Positions 11,496 to 23,599 of a stretch of DNA of 64,000 nucleotides are shown in pieces. Source of the stretch: Callipepla californica brunnescens. Lineage: Eukaryota > Chordata > Aves > Galliformes > Odontophoridae. The DNA lies in contig JALIRH010000023.1 of the NCBI GenBank assembly GCA_023055505.1, positions 9,368,423 through 9,432,422 of the forward strand, in the 5' to 3' direction. Within the stretch, counting starts at the first letter, position 1. Each line of letters opens with the position of its first letter. A model generated the notes under the pieces. It had not been told where the DNA came from. It was given only the letters and a program-made list of their open reading frames with translations, and did no database searches. The translations under genes were made by a program, and so were the position numbers.

Positions 11496-12285
11496 GTCCA
11501 GTGAGTATTGGTCTTGAAGTGCCCTTCCTTCGTGAGGCAGCATCCCCTTAGTCAGCCTCACACCAGCTGTGGAGGAGCCGTGCCTCATTCTGGGATTCCA
11601 GTAGACAAGTTTTGATTTATTTTTAATATGCTTCCAATGGAAAGCAATCTGCAACTGAAAATAGATCCATTGCATCCTTTTCAAGTAGTGAATTGTGTTT
11701 ATGGCATTACCTTTGAAGAAAAAAGTCTGGATAAAATTTTAAATCCCAGCTAGATGTTTACTTCTAAGGCTGAGGAGGGGAGGAGGAACATCCAAAATCT
11801 GTGCCCCAAGGTAAGTAGAATAAAAAGCTCACTCAGATTTAATGTCAGTCAGTTTTCTGAACTGGGTTCTTCTTCTAAAGCAGCACCATTTTCTGAGCTG
11901 GAAAATTCTAACAAGGAACATGGGATATTTCCTTCTTTCACGCTTTTGGAGATTCAGGAAGTTATTCTTTTACCCTGGAAACATTCTAGACTGGTAGATA
12001 TTGCTGCTTCTTATGGCAGCACCTTCCATAGTAATCTTTTGTCTCATATTACACCAAAATTTTATTTTTTTTTTCCCTGTTGTAAAGTGCACACCTTGTA
12101 AATGTCACAAAGAGCATCCCCCGAAGTCCGAAAACAAACATCAGAGCATCACATGGCAAGGTGTCTATCATGAGGAGAAATAATGAGATTTGATAACTGA
12201 AATCTGCTATGAACCATGTTGTTAGGTCTTCTGTAGGGCTAACTCTTGCATTGCAAGCACTGCAGCTGCTTTCAAATGGATTTTA

Positions 12286-12286
<1 letters not shown>

Positions 12287-12338
<52 letters not shown>

Positions 12339-12356
12339 TGTGTGCGCGCGCGTGTG
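12287..12356 (+). repeat. (TG)n with a CG-rich end
   Basis: About 70 nt of strictly alternating pyrimidine-purine sequence: a long TG run followed by GCGCG-containing units. Such tracts are the classic Z-DNA-forming sequence and usually vary in length between individuals. Confidence 0.95.
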
Positions 12357-15300
12357 AGATGTTAGCATGCTGGTGATATTTACCCAAAGTCTTGCAGGGA
12401 TTTCACAAACAGGTAATCTTCTGAGATTGCTGTTTCAGGAGAACTCTCAGTTGGTGTTATTCTGTGCTCCTGTGTTATTATTGCATATGCAAAAGATTCT
12501 CATTTCTTTTTCATTTTCAGAATGAGATGTTAGAAGCTTTTAAGATTCAAATTGCAAATGTGTATTCTGTTTACAGTGTGGTGCATATATTTTGTAACAG
12601 TTGGAATAATTTTTAAAAGCCTTTAATATAGGATTTTGGAACAGATTTTCTGTAGAAAAAGCAGCTTCAGAGTGAGTGTAGTTTTGTTCTGACCATTTTC
12701 CTGTTAAGACATGGCAGTAAAATTACTGAAGATTTTAGACATATTACATCTGTTCTTTGAAAGAGAACAGCATAAAAGACATAAAATTACTGTTCTAGTA
12801 GATTACAAGCCATAGTGTATATCTGCTGAAATTGACTTTATAGGAGATGCTTCTGCTAAATCGATGCAGTTTAAAAATAAAATACTAACTTCTTTTGGAT
12901 TGTACCTTCCCTGAGCAGTGCAGTAATGCTGCATCGTCCTGTTCTTCAACCTCATAGGCAGTGCCTGGAGGCTGGGCTCTGAGGAGCAGAAGGGATATGA
13001 ACACTGATTCTTGACCAGTGACCAATGGATGGGTATAGACACTTGTATGCAAGGCCCTTCCTTATTGCAGGCAGGGTGGAAAGGGAAGGTATTTACTCTT
13101 GACCCTCTTTAAGGTATATTACAGCCTTTATTTTCCTGGCAAGCATGAGGGCTTGGAAGAAATTGTCTGTATGGAGTTTGTGGTGTTGTTCTTGGAGCAG
13201 CATAGATGTACTGATGTGATCCTGGCTCCGTAGGTGATCAGTCTGTCTTTAAGTGGTGTGAATTGTAAAGGAATGCATAAGCTTTTGGCTTATTCTAAAA
13301 TTATCTGTAAGCACCACCATATGACAGATCTTTATACAGTATTTATGTTCTGCAGCATTTACCAAATTGTCTATAATGATGGTGACAGTTGTAAAGAAAA
13401 AAAATGCCTTCTGCATTCAGTGTAGCCAGCTCAGGCTTCCAAACATTTTCTGGGAGCGTTTCCCTGCATTAGAAATGACTATATTTATCCTTGGTATCTG
13501 TATAGTGACCTAGTTTATTTATCACTAACTACTCTGAAATTTTAGACTGCCTGTGCTGTTGTGTGGAAGAGCAAAGAGATTTTTATTTATTCATTTATTT
13601 TTGTGAGAAGAGGTGCAGTTCTCTTTTGTTTGCCTGTTTTTTTTGTTGTCTTTTTTTAAATTATTTTTATTTTCAATTTTATTTCTTCAAGCCTCTGGCT
13701 TTTTTGAGGTCCTACGTTCTTCTTTTTCACAGAGGCTTTCCATGCAGTTTTTCTGTTCTCCTGGAACTATTCTGATGCATGGAAAGCTTTCTGTTAGATC
13801 TAAAAATTACCACTGTTACAAGCTGGAATGGCCAAGGACTAGAATAAGCTATTATTGCAGCACAGTTAGGACAGAAAGTTCAGGCGAAGACTTTACTTTG
13901 TCAAGCACAATATTATTTGAAAAAGTTTTTCATATTTAGCATTTTTATTGTACATTAATCAGCTGCTTCTTTTTTCTGGACTGGAATTTTGTTTCCCTTT
14001 TCTTTTTTCTTTTTCCTTTCCTAATGTTGAACTGACTTGAGCTTCTGGATTTCTGATTTTTCAATCAATTCTTCAAAGACCAAGAAGTCTGGTAGATATT
14101 AATCCAAGTTTGATGTTGAAAGTAGGTTGCTCTTCTCATTTAACACTTTCAGGAATGTGGATTTTTGTGGCTGCTCTTGGTTTTGACAACCCTGGAGTGT
14201 CTCTTGTGAAATAACTTTACACCAGAGCTTCCTCTAGATTAATTCCTGCAGCTTTGCCAGAACAGTTATCTGTACTGCAAGCTGTCTCTCTGTGTCCAGA
14301 TATGGTAATTAAATCTTCAAATCATACATGCCAGCTTTTTTATTATTATAAGTAAATTTTAGGGTTTTATATTTTCACAGATCCCTTGGGAAAGAGCTGC
14401 AGTAGAACTCATTGGAAAATGGACTAAAACCTCTGAAATTTTGGTTTGTTGCATTACATTTTCTGGTTTGGACTCATGTCTTAAGCAAAAACAGAGAGGA
14501 AAAACTGACAAAGCTGCACTAGATGTTTTTATTCCCTCATTAGTGCAAGTTGCTTTATGGTCTGATATGGGGTTCTTAATCCAGGTTGCTTGCTTGCCAG
14601 CGTTAATATAAAATATGTCTCGATGTTCTTCTCCACCTCTGATTTTGCAGATTCTTTGGCAAGGGCTGGATGCAGCCATCTGTGGGCCTGTCATCTTATC
14701 TTGAATGTTTGGGGTGGAACACAGAGACTGGGGCCAGTGGCAAAGAAGGTCTGGGGTCATGGCTGTGTGGGGCAAGTGATTTAGTGTGGTACTGGGCACT
14801 GAAAGCAAAGGTACTAAATGCTGCCTTTGCCTTAGTCAATCACAGCCAGGTCTGTTGCTGTTCCCATATCCAATATGGGCCATAATAACTGGGACGGATA
14901 AAAGCTGTTTGGATGATGGGACTTTGAAGGCATTGGTCAATGGGTTATATTGGCTTACAGCAACTGGAGAATTGATAGGGTCTGGTAACTCATTTAACAT
15001 CTTTATCCATGACTTTATCCATGAGGGGTTTTCTGGCTGAGTATTCAAGTGTCACAATTTGCATGACTGTAGGATGCCCCCAGAGAGGCCAGACTGGGTG
15101 AAAGGGTTAGCAGGAGCCATGGAAAGGGGAAAACACAATGTGCTGCTTTAGGAAGGGACAGCTGCTACAAGGCAGTCTGTTTGGGATCCCCAGCTCAGGA
15201 AAAACCTGGGTAAATCAGGATATAAGGTCAGTGGAGACTGCAGCAGTGGTCTGAAGGACTGAAGAACTTGCCCATCACGGAAGGGAAGGCTGCAGGACTG

Positions 15301-15465
15301 GGGCTGGTTCAGTCCTAGGAGATTTTGGGAGTCCAGTGGCAGCTGCATTGCATGTGGGAAAGAAATGGAAGAGGGTGAAGATGGACCCTACACAGTAGCA
15401 CATGACGGGAGAGTAGAAGTTGTTTTTTCTTTAAATTTGACCCTTGCTGTAGGGCGAGCACAGAC
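12357..15465. other. Intronic stretch, no gene or recognisable transposon
   Basis: AT-rich sequence. The part from about 14640 to 15420 is less AT-rich and has several short overlapping open frames. One short frame near 14990-15040 reads FNIFIHDF, faintly like the CR1 reverse-transcriptase motif FNIFIxDL, but the surrounding sequence does not confirm CR1. Confidence 0.5.
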
Positions 15466-15530
15466 TCATAGAATCATAGGGGTTGGAAGGGACCTCTAGA
15501 GATCATCGAGTCCAACCCCCCTGCCAAAGC
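15466..15530 (-). mobile_element. CR1 LINE, short 3' terminal fragment
   Basis: Reads TCATAGAATCATAGG, GGTTGGAAGGGACC, then ATCATCGAGTCCAACCCC, the reverse complement of the CR1 3' end with its ATTCTATG-type tail. Only about 65 nt remain. The low divergence suggests a young insertion. Confidence 0.9.
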
Positions 15531-18500
15531 AGGAAGCGTGAAGACTTATGCCCCTTCTAAGACCCCTTTTGGCCAGTTGTGTGAATTTCAGACTGTTTTG
15601 TTGTTTTGTACAGCTACTCTTCTGCAGAGTACTGATTTTTTTTTTCTTTTTTTCCTTTCTGTATGAGGGTTGGGATTGATTTTATGTGAATACTAGCAAA
15701 AATAAAATCTCAAGATCTACTAAAGGGTATATTTTTTTTTTCTTTCTGTTTTTGATTGCTCACTTATTTTATAATTGTTGTGTATCATTAATATGGTAGT
15801 CTAAGCAATGTAAAGCAAGCTGTGATTTTCAGTGTTTTGTTTGTTTGTTTTGTGTTTTTTTTGTTTTTGTTTTTTGTTTGTTTGTTTTTGTTTTAATTTT
15901 GCTTTGCAGTTTTGCCTTTGTAGTTTTGTGGCCAGGTGGGCTGGCAGTAAAAATTCCAAACCAAAGATTTACTTCCATTATTAACTTTCTTTTATGTTTG
16001 TTTATGAAATACAAATGGAACAAAATGGTTGACTGTACATAAAGATTCTCCTTGAACATCTTCCTCCTTGAGGTGGTAATAATGGAAATGTCCCATTTCC
16101 AGATTGTGACAGAAAAACATCCATTTCAGGGAGGTTGGAATGAAGTTATAAGTCTACATTTTAAAATGCAATCTGGGTTTGGTACAGAAGATCTTAGAAA
16201 GAAACTTGCTGCTAAAATGATGAAATTTTCAGATTTAAGATTCAGTGAGCACACAAAGAGATTAATAATTCTGCTGATATATGTGTTAAGGGAAGAAATT
16301 AAAATTAACTGAATTGGTGATTCATTTTGGTTACAGTTTGGGAAAGACCAGACTTTTTCTAATAGTTAATTATCTTCTTTAAACCCTCCTTGTTTCTTTC
16401 TGAGGAAAGAAGCTAGATATTTTGTAAAATAAAGTAGCTAATCTTGAGAACTAATGGAAAGTGTGGTTATATTTTTCAGAAAAGCCATAGGCTCTGCAGT
16501 TCATGGGGCTCTGCTTCAAGGAATTAGTTTTGAGCAAATCAGCCAGGAAGAAGAATGTACCTTGAACTGATTTATTAGTAAAGGCTATGTATGAACAGAG
16601 ATCATCAGTACATCAGTGTGCGTAAGGGAAAAAAGTGTTCATGAATTAAACAATCTTGATTATTGACCATTAATCACAAGTTGTGTTTCTCTTCATTTCA
16701 CATGAAATGTTTCTCTTACTTGAAAAATGAATAAATGCCACTTGAATAAGCTGAGCAGTTCTAGGAAGTTTTCATTGCCTTTGACTGCCTTCACTGCTAG
16801 CTGAGAGTGCTCAGTATTATTTAGAATAAAAAAGACACAATCTCACAATGCTGTGGATTCTGAAAATGTGTTCTGAGAGGTAAACATTTTGCTGTTTATT
16901 GTTAAAGTTATTAATCTAGAATTACATTCAGTGTCAATATTAAAATTCCTGTAGTTTTCTCTAGTACTACAGGGAATATCTCTCATCCAAGTGTTCCAGT
17001 GTGAGAGCCCCAGTTTAAGGGTGTCCTTTCCAGTGTTAACTTTTTCATTACGGTTCTGAAGTGGTGCCAGTGATACTGATATGGCACTGGTGACAGAATG
17101 TGTGGAGGATGCTTAATATCTTTGAGAAAAAAAGTTGCTGATTTCTGTTACTCCTATGTAGTGCAATTGGCTGTGGTAATAAGATGACTGTGGTTTATTT
17201 TCAAGCCATTGGCTTGATTCCAGTTATGCAACTGCCATCGTACAGTTACTGTTTCAAGTCTAGCGCATGAAGTTGCTTTGCAAATGTTACGGTTGATAAT
17301 TGGGCTAGGCAGTACTTTTCATTTTTTGTAAGAAACTATACTGAGTCACAGCAGAGCCAGTGACATGGTGCAAGTTTTTGTGGCTGGTTTATGAAGATGA
17401 TTGTTGAGTAAATCGATCTTGTTGGCTTTAAATATCTCTGCTCTTACAGTCTCTCGGGACGCATCAGCTGGTATCACTGCACTGTATATTGCTAACTGAG
17501 GAAATGAATACCAACGCATTGTAGGCTAAAAATAAGAGAAAATGGTGGCTGAATGCAGGTGTTAGCTTGGTGAAGTATGAGGCAGCAGTGGTCAAAGTGG
17601 CTATAGTGCTGGTGTGCTGTGACTGAAGATGAATGCAGTAGGATGACAAGGAGAGTTTTAATGACAGGTTGAAAGTAAATGAAGAGCAGCTTTGTTGTAC
17701 TTCTAAAAATAAAAAAAAGCTTTTCAAGGCTAAAGGGCAATGTAGAAGAGAATGAAATGCAAGTTGATTTGGAGAAGACTTCTTGAATACATGGAAGGTT
17801 CTCGTTACTGAGACGTGTTGGGTTGAAAAGATCCTTTCAAAGAGCTCTGAAAATACTAAGTAGTGACGTGTTGGATGTGATAGGAAAGGGTGAGAAAACA
17901 GAGTAATGATCTAGTTAAAGCAAAATGCTTGTGTAATATCCCACAGTAGTATTCAGAAAGTCATCATCTATTCCATTTCTGAAAGCACAAGGGAAAGATG
18001 GCAAATCAATACAAATTTAAGCAAATGAGAACTTGTGATAATTAGCTGTGCCAGTGGATTGGAAAGGCTGTGTCTTAAGGATGCAATTAAAGGAAAAAAT
18101 CAGCAGAATGTCAGCCAGCAATGATCCCCAATTTCTCCATTTTTAGAATCAAGTGGAGAGCAAAGAAAGTGATCAGTACTGCAATATTCTTACTTGTACA
18201 GTATAAGCATTTGTAATTGAAGATTATTCATATAAAGTGGGGCAGTGGAGGTATCTGAAGACTTTGAGGGAGTAGTGTAAACTACTAACAAGTAATTGTT
18301 AGTTAAGCTGACAGAATGGAACAGAAAATTAAACGAGGTTTTGAACTTGTAGAACAGATTTTGGAGAAAAAAAAAAACACCTGAATTCATGTCAATCTTA
18401 ATCCCTAGCGACCATTATATCTGTCTGTCTGTCTATCTGTCTATCTATCTATCTATTTTAAGGAAAAGAGTATGCTGGAAAGTTGCTTATTCAGAGGATT

Positions 18501-18909
18501 TCCACTATTTGAGGAACGTGGGAAATAATGAGCTCCCAGACCAATGTGCAGATATAAGAACTACACTACACTGAGTGGAAGATGTGAGGGCTTTATACTC
18601 TACATCCAAGCAAATGAAATCCAGGTGCCTTGGTGTAGTACGCTCTGAATTTATCCAAACAAATATGAGTGTTTAGGGGGAATGCAGCCTTGGAAGAAGT
18701 CATGCAGTCAATGGAGGTCATTTCAGATTCAGGTCATTAGGACCATGGTGTAAGTTGTTTGTGGACAAAAAACACGCTGTTAATACAAGTGATATTATAT
18801 TAAACAAAACTGAAAAGTAGGGGAACTTTTGCAGGCAGGTCATGCCAGTATCAACAGCCTTTAAAGAAAAAAAAAGATCTGATGAATGATTTATTTGTAT
18901 TGAATTTTT
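15531..18909. other. Intronic stretch with GTTT-rich and TCTA-rich simple sequence
   Basis: Holds T/GTTT-rich low-complexity sequence near 15838-15895 and a (GTCT/ATCT)n tract near 18418-18457. The remainder is AT-rich and unremarkable. Confidence 0.55.
18418..18457 (+). repeat. (GTCT)n/(ATCT)n compound microsatellite
   Basis: Tetranucleotide units CTGT then CTAT, about ten in all, with one interruption. Confidence 0.9.
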
Positions 18910-19032
18910 GATGTATTTATTGTTTTTATGAATGAGGGACTTGAGTGCATCCTCATTAAGCTTGCAGATAATCAGTTAGGGAGGAGGTGTTGAGAACCAG
19001 AGAGTAGGAAGCTTCCATAGGATCTGGGTAGG
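18910..19032 (+). mobile_element. CR1 LINE, internal ORF2 fragment
   Basis: Segments such as GAGTGCATCCTCATTAAGCT, TTGCAGAT, GGGAGGAGGTGTTGA and GGATCTGGGTAGGCTG follow the order of the CR1 reverse-transcriptase region around the FADDTKLG box. It has no CR1 3' end and stops exactly where a minus-strand CR1 begins. Confidence 0.65.
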
Positions 19033-19033
19033 C

Positions 19034-19740
19034 TGAATAGAATCATTAAAGTTGGAAAAGACATCTAAGGTCACCTAGTCCAACCATCCACCTACCAGCA
19101 ATATTATTCACTTAACTATGTCCCAACTTCTACCCTTTCCTTAAGCATCTCCAGGAATCTCATCACCTCTGTGGGCAGTCTGTTCCAATACCTTAACACT
19201 GTTAGGAGGAGTTCTTCCCATTACTGAATCTGAACCTCCCATGGCACAACTTCAGGGTATTGCCTCTCATCTTGTTGCTGTTACCTGTGAGAAGAGCCTG
19301 AATGCCACCTTACTGCAGCATCCTTTCATATTGTTGTAGAGAGTGGTAAGGTCTCCCCTGAGCCTCCTCTTCTCCAAACCAAACGATCTGAGTGCTTTCA
19401 GTCACTCCTCATAAGATTTGTGCTCCAGACCACTTTGTTGCAGTTCTCTGGGCACACTTCAGGGGGTCAGTATCTTTCCTGTAGTGAGTGAACACAGTAC
19501 CGAGTTGCGGCCTCACCAGAGCTGAGTACAGGAGGACTGTCACTTCCCTGCTCCTGCTGGCTGCACTATTTCTGATACAAACCAGGATGCCATTGGCCAT
19601 CCTGGCCATCTGGGCACATTTCTAACTCAGCCAAGTATCAACTAGAAACTCCAGATCCTTTTCCTCCATGAAGCTTTCCAACCATTCTGTCTCAGTGTTG
19701 TGGTATTGCATGAGACTGTTGCATTCTTCTCTAAACTGCA
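19034..19740 (-). mobile_element. CR1 LINE, about 0.7 kb 5'-truncated copy
   Basis: Starts with the reversed CR1 tail (AGAATCATTAAAGTTGG, then AGTCCAACCATCCACC) and continues through the 3' UTR and the end of ORF2. Landmarks include GTGGGCAGTCTGTTCCAATA, CTCTCATCTTGTTGCTGTTA, CTGAGCCTCCTCTTCTCCA, and GGCCATCCTGGCC. Divergence is moderate. No intact frame. Confidence 0.9.
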
Positions 19741-22700
19741 CTTTAATAATATTTTAGGTATCTGGTGCTTAAATAGTATTAAAAAACTTATACAAATTAA
19801 TGCCTAAAAATAATGGAACATTGAGAAAGAGAGAACTTTATTACCAAATGTCTCCAGTCTGCACAAACTAAAAAGGAGGCTGCATGTGCAAATAAGTCTA
19901 CACTAATTTAGTCATGAAACAGTTAAAATCAAGTTTTCGTATAAAGATTAAAAACCTGATAGTAAGCTGTAGCTAGAAATCAACCAGATTAAAGATTTAT
20001 TACTTTTCTTACCTGGCTTTTTCGAGAGTGTTAAGGAGACCTGATTGAAACTCATCAGTCTTTTCTTACCATGAAGTTTTTAAAATCTCAGATTGTTAGA
20101 AGATTTTTGGTGGACACTGTTTACTGTGAGAGTAAAACCAGCAGAAGACAGATCTTGCATAGTTTAAACAAATAAAAATAAATGGCAGACAATTTGCAAT
20201 AGTAGTTGATTGCAGAGGATAAGAGAAAACTAACTGCAGAAGGACAAGCAATTAAGGTTATTTATGCTTCTGTCTTCATTGCCTTCTGTCAGCAGTTGCT
20301 GTTTTCAGGAGGAGCCCTGTTTACCTCTATTTGAAAACAAGCAAGTAATTTTTAGGCATCTTTGGACTACCCCTATTTCTGACAGCTGAAATGCTGGACC
20401 TAGTTTTTTTCACAGCAAATAGAACGTTGAATTCTGCTCCATCCTTCTGGTTTTGTTTTTTGTTGTTGTTGTTTGTTTGTTTGTTTTTGTTTGTTTTTTG
20501 TGGGCATGAATTGTGCAGTTGTGGTTGTTACATGAATTGTGACTAGTCCGTGCAATTCTCATAGCCATTTATACTCAAGAATTTGTTAGTATCCATCTAG
20601 CTCATAGATAATAATAACAAAAAAGAGCAAACGTGCTAAAATGCAATTTGAAGAGACTAGAATAGGTTGAGTAGGTAGAACAGCAAGCTATGAAGTAGTA
20701 AAGCCAAGTTGTACTTGAGTATGATAATATTACGAACCTGTACTGTATCAGTAGTGTTGAAAGTATCTAGACTTGCTATTTACTAGTATCAGTTTGCGGG
20801 GGAAGATCCCTGCTTGAGCTGTGTTCCCTTGAGGTGTGTATTTGTTTCTTTACTTGCTTTTCACTCTTCTAATAGAAGAAGGTTACAGATGGATTTTGAT
20901 TTAGTATTGAGTGTGAGCAGTGCTGTGGCACTTCATAAACTTTCTGGATTTTAATTTTGCTTGATAAAAACTTAATAGTGAAAACAAACTTGAGAAAATA
21001 TTTGTTTATTTCTAAACCACTTCAGGTGAATTCTGCTACTGCTTAATGTGACTGAGCAAGATGGAACAAAACCTCTCTGAGGTCTTGTATAGTTTTAAGT
21101 AAATTGATGTTAGCAGAACATGCCTATATGAGTAGGTCACTCCCATTTTTGGTGGTGCTTGTGCTCCACCAAGGTTTCTGGAATGACCTTTGAGATGGAG
21201 TAATTAAAAGAAATATGCCAGGAACAAGGCATCTGTGCAGGTTATGAGAAAGCATCCTTCTCACACTCACCTGAAAACTGTCCGCTCTATTTAATTTTCA
21301 TGTTTGCTTCTCCCAACTTCAGCAGTGGTATTGTGTTCCCATGGCTTGGGTGGAAAAGGATCTGGGAAGTGTTCATGAGAATTTCAGTAAAATTAGTGAA
21401 ATGATGTATTTGAATGAAGAAGAAAGGAGTGTAACCTTTGACAAATCCAAACAAATGATTTCTCCTGTTTCTTTTGAATTTCTGCTGTTTTTTAGTTTGT
21501 TTTCCCCAGTAGCCAATTATTAAATCCAGTTTTAAAAAGGGATGGTTTTGAGATCCGTACATGAAGGGAGCGTTTCGTTATTACCAAGACCAAAAGGTTT
21601 CAAGTGCTAGTGCTTCAAAATCAGAGGTTTTAAATATAGTCCATTGTTGACAGCTACGCTAGAGTTATATTCAAGCTATTTCCCATTTCTGTCATTAGCT
21701 TCTTAAGTACTGAAGTTTTTAAGAGTAAGGAAGTAAATCGTACTGATTACAGGCTTCGGTTAAACAGAAACAGTAATTTTCTGCACTAGAATTGCATGCA
21801 TTTTTCATTTAAAAATAATTAGATGTATATAGTGAATCAGCTTAAAATTTCCAATTAAAACCACTGACTAATATAATAGAAGAACTTCCTGAAGCAAATG
21901 AAATTCCAGACTTCTATAACTATCTTTAGAAGAAAATGGATGTGTATAATGTGTATTTTTTTTGCAACAGATGAAGCTGTTGCTCATCATAAAAGGCAGA
22001 GAGCAAAGAAAAGATGAGTTTTTACATTAGATGAGCTGTAAGAACTGGGTATTTTGTGGACATTGTGGGTAGTTACTAGAAATATGGTTGCTCATTTGGA
22101 TGTTCATGAATGTACTTAATCCTATAGGGAAATGCATACATTCCTTCTTAGGTCTGTAGATGAGCACCCAGTCATTTCTCCCTTCTGTTTCCATGGATGG
22201 AAGCTGGATTTTTGGCTGCTGTTCAGCCGGGACTTACAAACTTGACAGTATCCTGTATTTACAGTTTTGTGGCTATCTGAAATGGGAATTATGTGCTTCC
22301 TTACACAAGTAATGCCACAAGAGGATTTAAATTATCTGGCACAATTTTAGTCAGCATCTCTTCCAACAGAAAAACCTGAAAAAGGCAGAATAATCAAAAT
22401 GATAGACTAGGGTAGAGAAGCCAAAGGGAAAAGAGAACCATGTAGATAACAGTAACACCATCTTAAACATTTAAACAGTAGGTCGAATGCTTCATGAAAG
22501 ATTCAGTCATTGAATTTTTTTGACCTCAGCTGCAAATGTATATGATTCAAAGTAAAGCTAAATATCTTGAGGAAAAAAAGGAAACCACCTCCAACTGAAT
22601 CAAAGTAAATCTGGTAGGTTTTTATGTGAGAAACTTAACATGCCTTCTCTGTGTCTGCAAATAGATTAGGAATGAGCTAGTTGGGCACAGTTTTTCATAG

Positions 22701-23572
22701 ATTTTATGAAGATTAAAAACATTTTTGTTGTCCAATTGGCTTACAAACTCCTATGGAAAGTTGGCTCTTACCTGAATAAAAATAAACTCTAATGAATAAC
22801 TAGTTTAGGTTTTGAAACATCCTGCATTTGATTTGAAGTATTCAAACCACGGTAATGGATATAAATGCTATTTCCCTTGGTGAAAGTCATATCCTAGGAT
22901 TGGAACATTTCACATCTGCGAATACGCCTTGTTCTGCATTTGTAATGTTTTTAGCATGATGAAGACCATGTTCATTACTAGTAGAGGATTTAGATCATTA
23001 CCCAGGGTGGTAGGAACAGAATTCAGAAACCATCAGATGGCACTCAGTGATCTATTTAGGCTGCATAAGTGCATACATTTTGCAGGTCTTTGTTGCACAC
23101 ATAAGACTAAGGGATTAACTATTTCTCAGATCTACTTAAACAAGTTGCTCCTCTTGCCACTATTAAGGCTGCTGCCTTTTACAGTTCCCAGCTTCTTGTT
23201 CTGCCACTGGGTGACGGAAGGTTGGGTTTGAGTGAGACTGATACGAGCCACGCGGGTATGTAAAAGTGCAAGAGAAATAAACAGAATTTGGAATCTTAAG
23301 AGACTTTCTTGAAGGTCTGCATGGTTGAGACTTGTGACTTAATGATCATGGTACAAATTTCTAAGCACAGCTGATTTTGCTTGCTGTTTCAGTGTAATGC
23401 ACAGTGTAGGATGATGTTGCATAATAACACATCTGCACTCAAAGAGCAGCACTGTACCAACACTGTGCACACCTGTGTCCACACAACTTTGAGGGCTGTG
23501 TGGGTTCTGTTCTCCTCAGGGAAATTTGAGCTCCTCTGTACAGCACAGACTTGCTCAAAGTAGTATGCTTAA

Positions 23573-23599
23573 TTTTTTTTTTTTTTTTTTTTTTTTTTT
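23573..23599 (+). repeat. Homopolymer T run (27 T)
   Basis: Uninterrupted T run; no retrotransposed sequence is recognisable beside it. Confidence 0.9.

Noticed and set aside
14980..15040. FNIFIHDF reading, possible CR1 reverse-transcriptase trace
   Set aside because: Only eight residues resemble CR1, and neighbouring sequence on either side does not follow the CR1 order.
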